This document shows positions 62,687 through 64,000 of a DNA stretch of 64,000 bases, piece after piece. This stretch comes from Cryobacterium melibiosiphilum (lineage in GTDB: Bacteria; Actinomycetota; Actinomycetes; Actinomycetales; Microbacteriaceae). Position 1 is the first letter of the stretch; every line of letters starts with the position of its first letter. The translations under genes and the position numbers were made by a program. A model generated the notes under the pieces. That model saw only the letters and a list, made by a program, of their open reading frames with translations, searched no databases and was not told where the DNA came from. The stretch covers positions 20,499 to 84,498 of the forward strand of contig NZ_QZVS01000078.1 of the NCBI RefSeq assembly GCF_003602235.1. Reading direction: 5' to 3'.

Positions 62687-63337
62687 ATGAGGATCGGTCG
62701 AGCACGCATAAACGTCGATGAGGCGTGGCTGCTGCTGCACGTCTACCGGCAGGACGCTGTGCTGTACTTCGATTTCAACGGATGCTTCCCCCCGGTCGCC
62801 GCCACCCCCAACGATGAGCTGACCCTCACCGACTTCGGGCGCATCCTCGCGCTCGGAGTCGGCCTCGACGCCGCACTGGTTTCGAAAGGGTTCGCCGCGG
62901 CAGCCAGCGCTAACTGGCACGGCGTGGCTCAGAGCCTGCACCTGCGCGATGCGGACCCGCGCGCGGACCAGGCCCAGCTTGACCGGGTCACCGAGCTGTA
63001 CACGCACTTTCGGTATCGCCACGGCCTCGGTGCCGAACTGGCCCTGGCGATCCTTCACCTGCGCCGCCCGTTTCTCGTGCCGCTCTTCACCGCTCCGCTG
63101 TTCACGTTCTACTCGCCGATTGCGAGCGAGATCGCCCGGGAGTTCGCGAGTTCGACCCCGATGTTCTGGGAGTCGATTCGCCGCGATCTGGTCACCAACA
63201 CCGCGGAGATCCAGCAGCTGCGCGCGCGATTGGCAGCGGATGACGACGCCTACGGCCGCTCACTGGCCCTGCTGAGCGAGGTACGCCTGCACTGCATCAT
63301 CGCGCAACAACTCGTGGATGCCGCCGCCGGCCACTAA
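62687..63337 (+). CDS. Unrecognised protein
   Basis: 216 residues from ATG 62687, with GGGGAGGT directly upstream and TAGAGT at 62663-62668 as a possible -10 box. I do not recognise a domain with confidence. Visible features are VLYFDFNGCFPPVA near residue 25, an alpha-helical middle, and the Leu/Phe-rich stretch RRPFLVPLFTAPLFTFYSPI near residue 125. It may belong to one of the actinobacterial DUF families. No signal peptide. It stands alone after the hydantoinase operon. Confidence 0.6.
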   Translation: MRIGRARINVDEAWLLLHVYRQDAVLYFDFNGCFPPVAATPNDELTLTDFGRILALGVGLDAALVSKGFAAAASANWHGVAQSLHLRDADPRADQAQLDRVTELYTHFRYRHGLGAELALAILHLRRPFLVPLFTAPLFTFYSPIASEIAREFASSTPMFWESIRRDLVTNTAEIQQLRARLAADDDAYGRSLALLSEVRLHCIIAQQLVDAAAGH

Positions 63338-63424
63338 TCCCTCCACAGGTAGGGTGCGGCACTGAGTTTCGCGGAAGCTGAGGTTTGCTCCGATAATGTC
63401 GGAGGTTGCTGAAACACTGGACTC

Positions 63425-64000
63425 ATGGACAACCTCGAAGCCACCTTCAGCGACATGACCCGGTGTTTGGACCGGGCCGCGCTGTCCGCTGCGTCGTTCA
63501 CGTCGCTCTCGAATGAGCAGTCCGAGCAGGCCCACCGGCTGATCGCCGGGTTCCAACGCCGCGTCAACTTGATCGTGGCGCTCTCGGCGGCGAACATCGG
63601 CGCTCGCTCCGATTACACCCTCGGCCGCGAGGGCCTGGCCCGCAAGCACGGCTTCACCAACCCGGAAGAGTTCGTGCAGAGCCTCGGCGGCGGCGGAGGC
63701 GGCACCAAAGCCGACGCCCGCAAGCTCATCGAGGCCGGCACCCTCGCCGCCGCGACCGAAACCGCCCGGGAACGCCAGAAAGACGCCGACGCCCTGGCAC
63801 TCGAGTTCCCTGACCTCCCGCCCGTCGAGGTTGACCAGCCGTGGTTCGCTCCGCTCGGCGAGGCCGTCGCGCAGGGAGTATTCACCGTCGAGGCCGCCAC
63901 CGCCATCCGGCGCGGCCTGGGCGAACCCGCCCTCGGCGTCACCCCAGACATGCTCCGCGCAGCACTGATCCTGCTGATCCCCGAATGCGCCACCCTGAAC
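63425..64000 (+). CDS. DUF222/HNH-endonuclease-type protein, 5' part (cut by window end)
   Basis: 192 codons are visible and the frame is still open at base 64000. The sequence RREGLA-like YTLGREGLARKHGFTNPEEF, the Gly-rich turn and the stretch TKADARKLIEAGTLA match the N-terminal DUF222 domain. In Actinobacteria this domain normally precedes a C-terminal HNH nuclease motif, which would lie outside the window. Such genes occur in many copies in Microbacteriaceae and their role is unclear. CGGAGG near 63403 is rather far upstream (about 18 nt). Confidence 0.75.
   Translation, partial: MDNLEATFSDMTRCLDRAALSAASFTSLSNEQSEQAHRLIAGFQRRVNLIVALSAANIGARSDYTLGREGLARKHGFTNPEEFVQSLGGGGGGTKADARKLIEAGTLAAATETARERQKDADALALEFPDLPPVEVDQPWFAPLGEAVAQGVFTVEAATAIRRGLGEPALGVTPDMLRAALILLIPECATLN

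Noticed and set aside
1..64000. tRNA, rRNA, riboswitch, transposase and attachment-site signals
   Set aside because: I saw no cloverleaf with a CCA-adjacent acceptor, no conserved riboswitch core, no transposase motif and no target-site duplications that I could support by eye.

Overview
The window is high-GC, gene-dense chromosomal DNA of an actinobacterium, most likely Microbacteriaceae (inference). The pointers are strong GC bias at third codon positions, lipoprotein-type ABC binding proteins, a DUF222/HNH-type gene at the right edge, many LacI/ROK/TetR-controlled catabolic operons, and several genes that look leaderless (a TANNNT -10 box 5-8 nt before the start codon). I see no rRNA, tRNA, CRISPR array, transposase or phage gene. 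It reads as a catabolic, soil-type segment of 57 genes or gene pieces; two are cut by the window edges and one carries an internal amber stop.

Layout. 1-2916: the 3' end of an Lrp/AsnC regulator, a quinone oxidoreductase and a TolB-like beta-propeller protein, separated by three copies of a ~90-100 bp palindromic repeat. 2913-13364: a carbohydrate locus with an Opp/Dpp-type ABC importer (five genes), a LacI regulator, a divergent GH2 beta-mannosidase and a BadF/BadG-type sugar kinase. This suggests import and hydrolysis of beta-mannosides or related oligosaccharides. 13432-15721: MarR regulator, divergent F420-type NADP oxidoreductase-like protein and LLM flavin monooxygenase. 15946-21782: a Ula-type PTS (IIC, IIB, IIA), a ROK regulator and a divergent transketolase. 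22036-24800: AlaX-type tRNA editing protein, zinc-ribbon protein, alanine racemase.

25007-32232: LacI regulator followed by an inositol-type operon (two Gfo/Idh/MocA dehydrogenases, an IolE-like isomerase/dehydratase, and a ribose/inositol-type ABC importer). A perfect palindrome TTGGACCGGTCCAA lies just downstream of a good promoter of this operon and recurs in front of the regulator. 32259-44504: TPR-GGDEF diguanylate cyclase, PucR/CdaR regulator divergent from alanine dehydrogenase plus an amino-acid permease, pRiA4b ORF-3 family protein, DUF2809 protein, NERD protein, small membrane protein, PepSY protein, and a cytosolic CitA/DcuS-like kinase that has Asp where the phospho-accepting His should be.

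44584-62660: a large catabolic block arranged around a divergent promoter near 55.5 kb. Leftwards run a polar-amino-acid-type ABC importer, crotonase, acyl-CoA ligase, TetR regulator, thiolase, SDR, MaoC hydratase and an amidohydrolase broken by an in-frame TAG. Rightwards run a hotdog thioesterase, hydantoinase/oxoprolinase subunits A and B, a second binding protein paralogous to the first, and a DadA-like FAD oxidoreductase. CGATCGA-rich palindromes occur before the TetR gene, before the CoA ligase and in the divergent promoter, so the block may be one TetR regulon. My reading is a route that imports a nitrogenous substrate (cyclic amide, hydantoin or D-amino-acid derivative), opens it with ATP, oxidises the amine and finishes by CoA-dependent beta-oxidation. 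The substrate is not determinable from sequence. 62687-64000: an unrecognised protein and the start of a DUF222/HNH-type protein.

The most unusual non-coding signals are the six-copy palindromic repeat family in the first 23 kb (two copies supply the stop codon of the upstream gene), a perfect 22-bp inverted repeat over the stop codon at 13352-13415, and a striking excess of the word CGGATGC/GCATCCG throughout the coding DNA.
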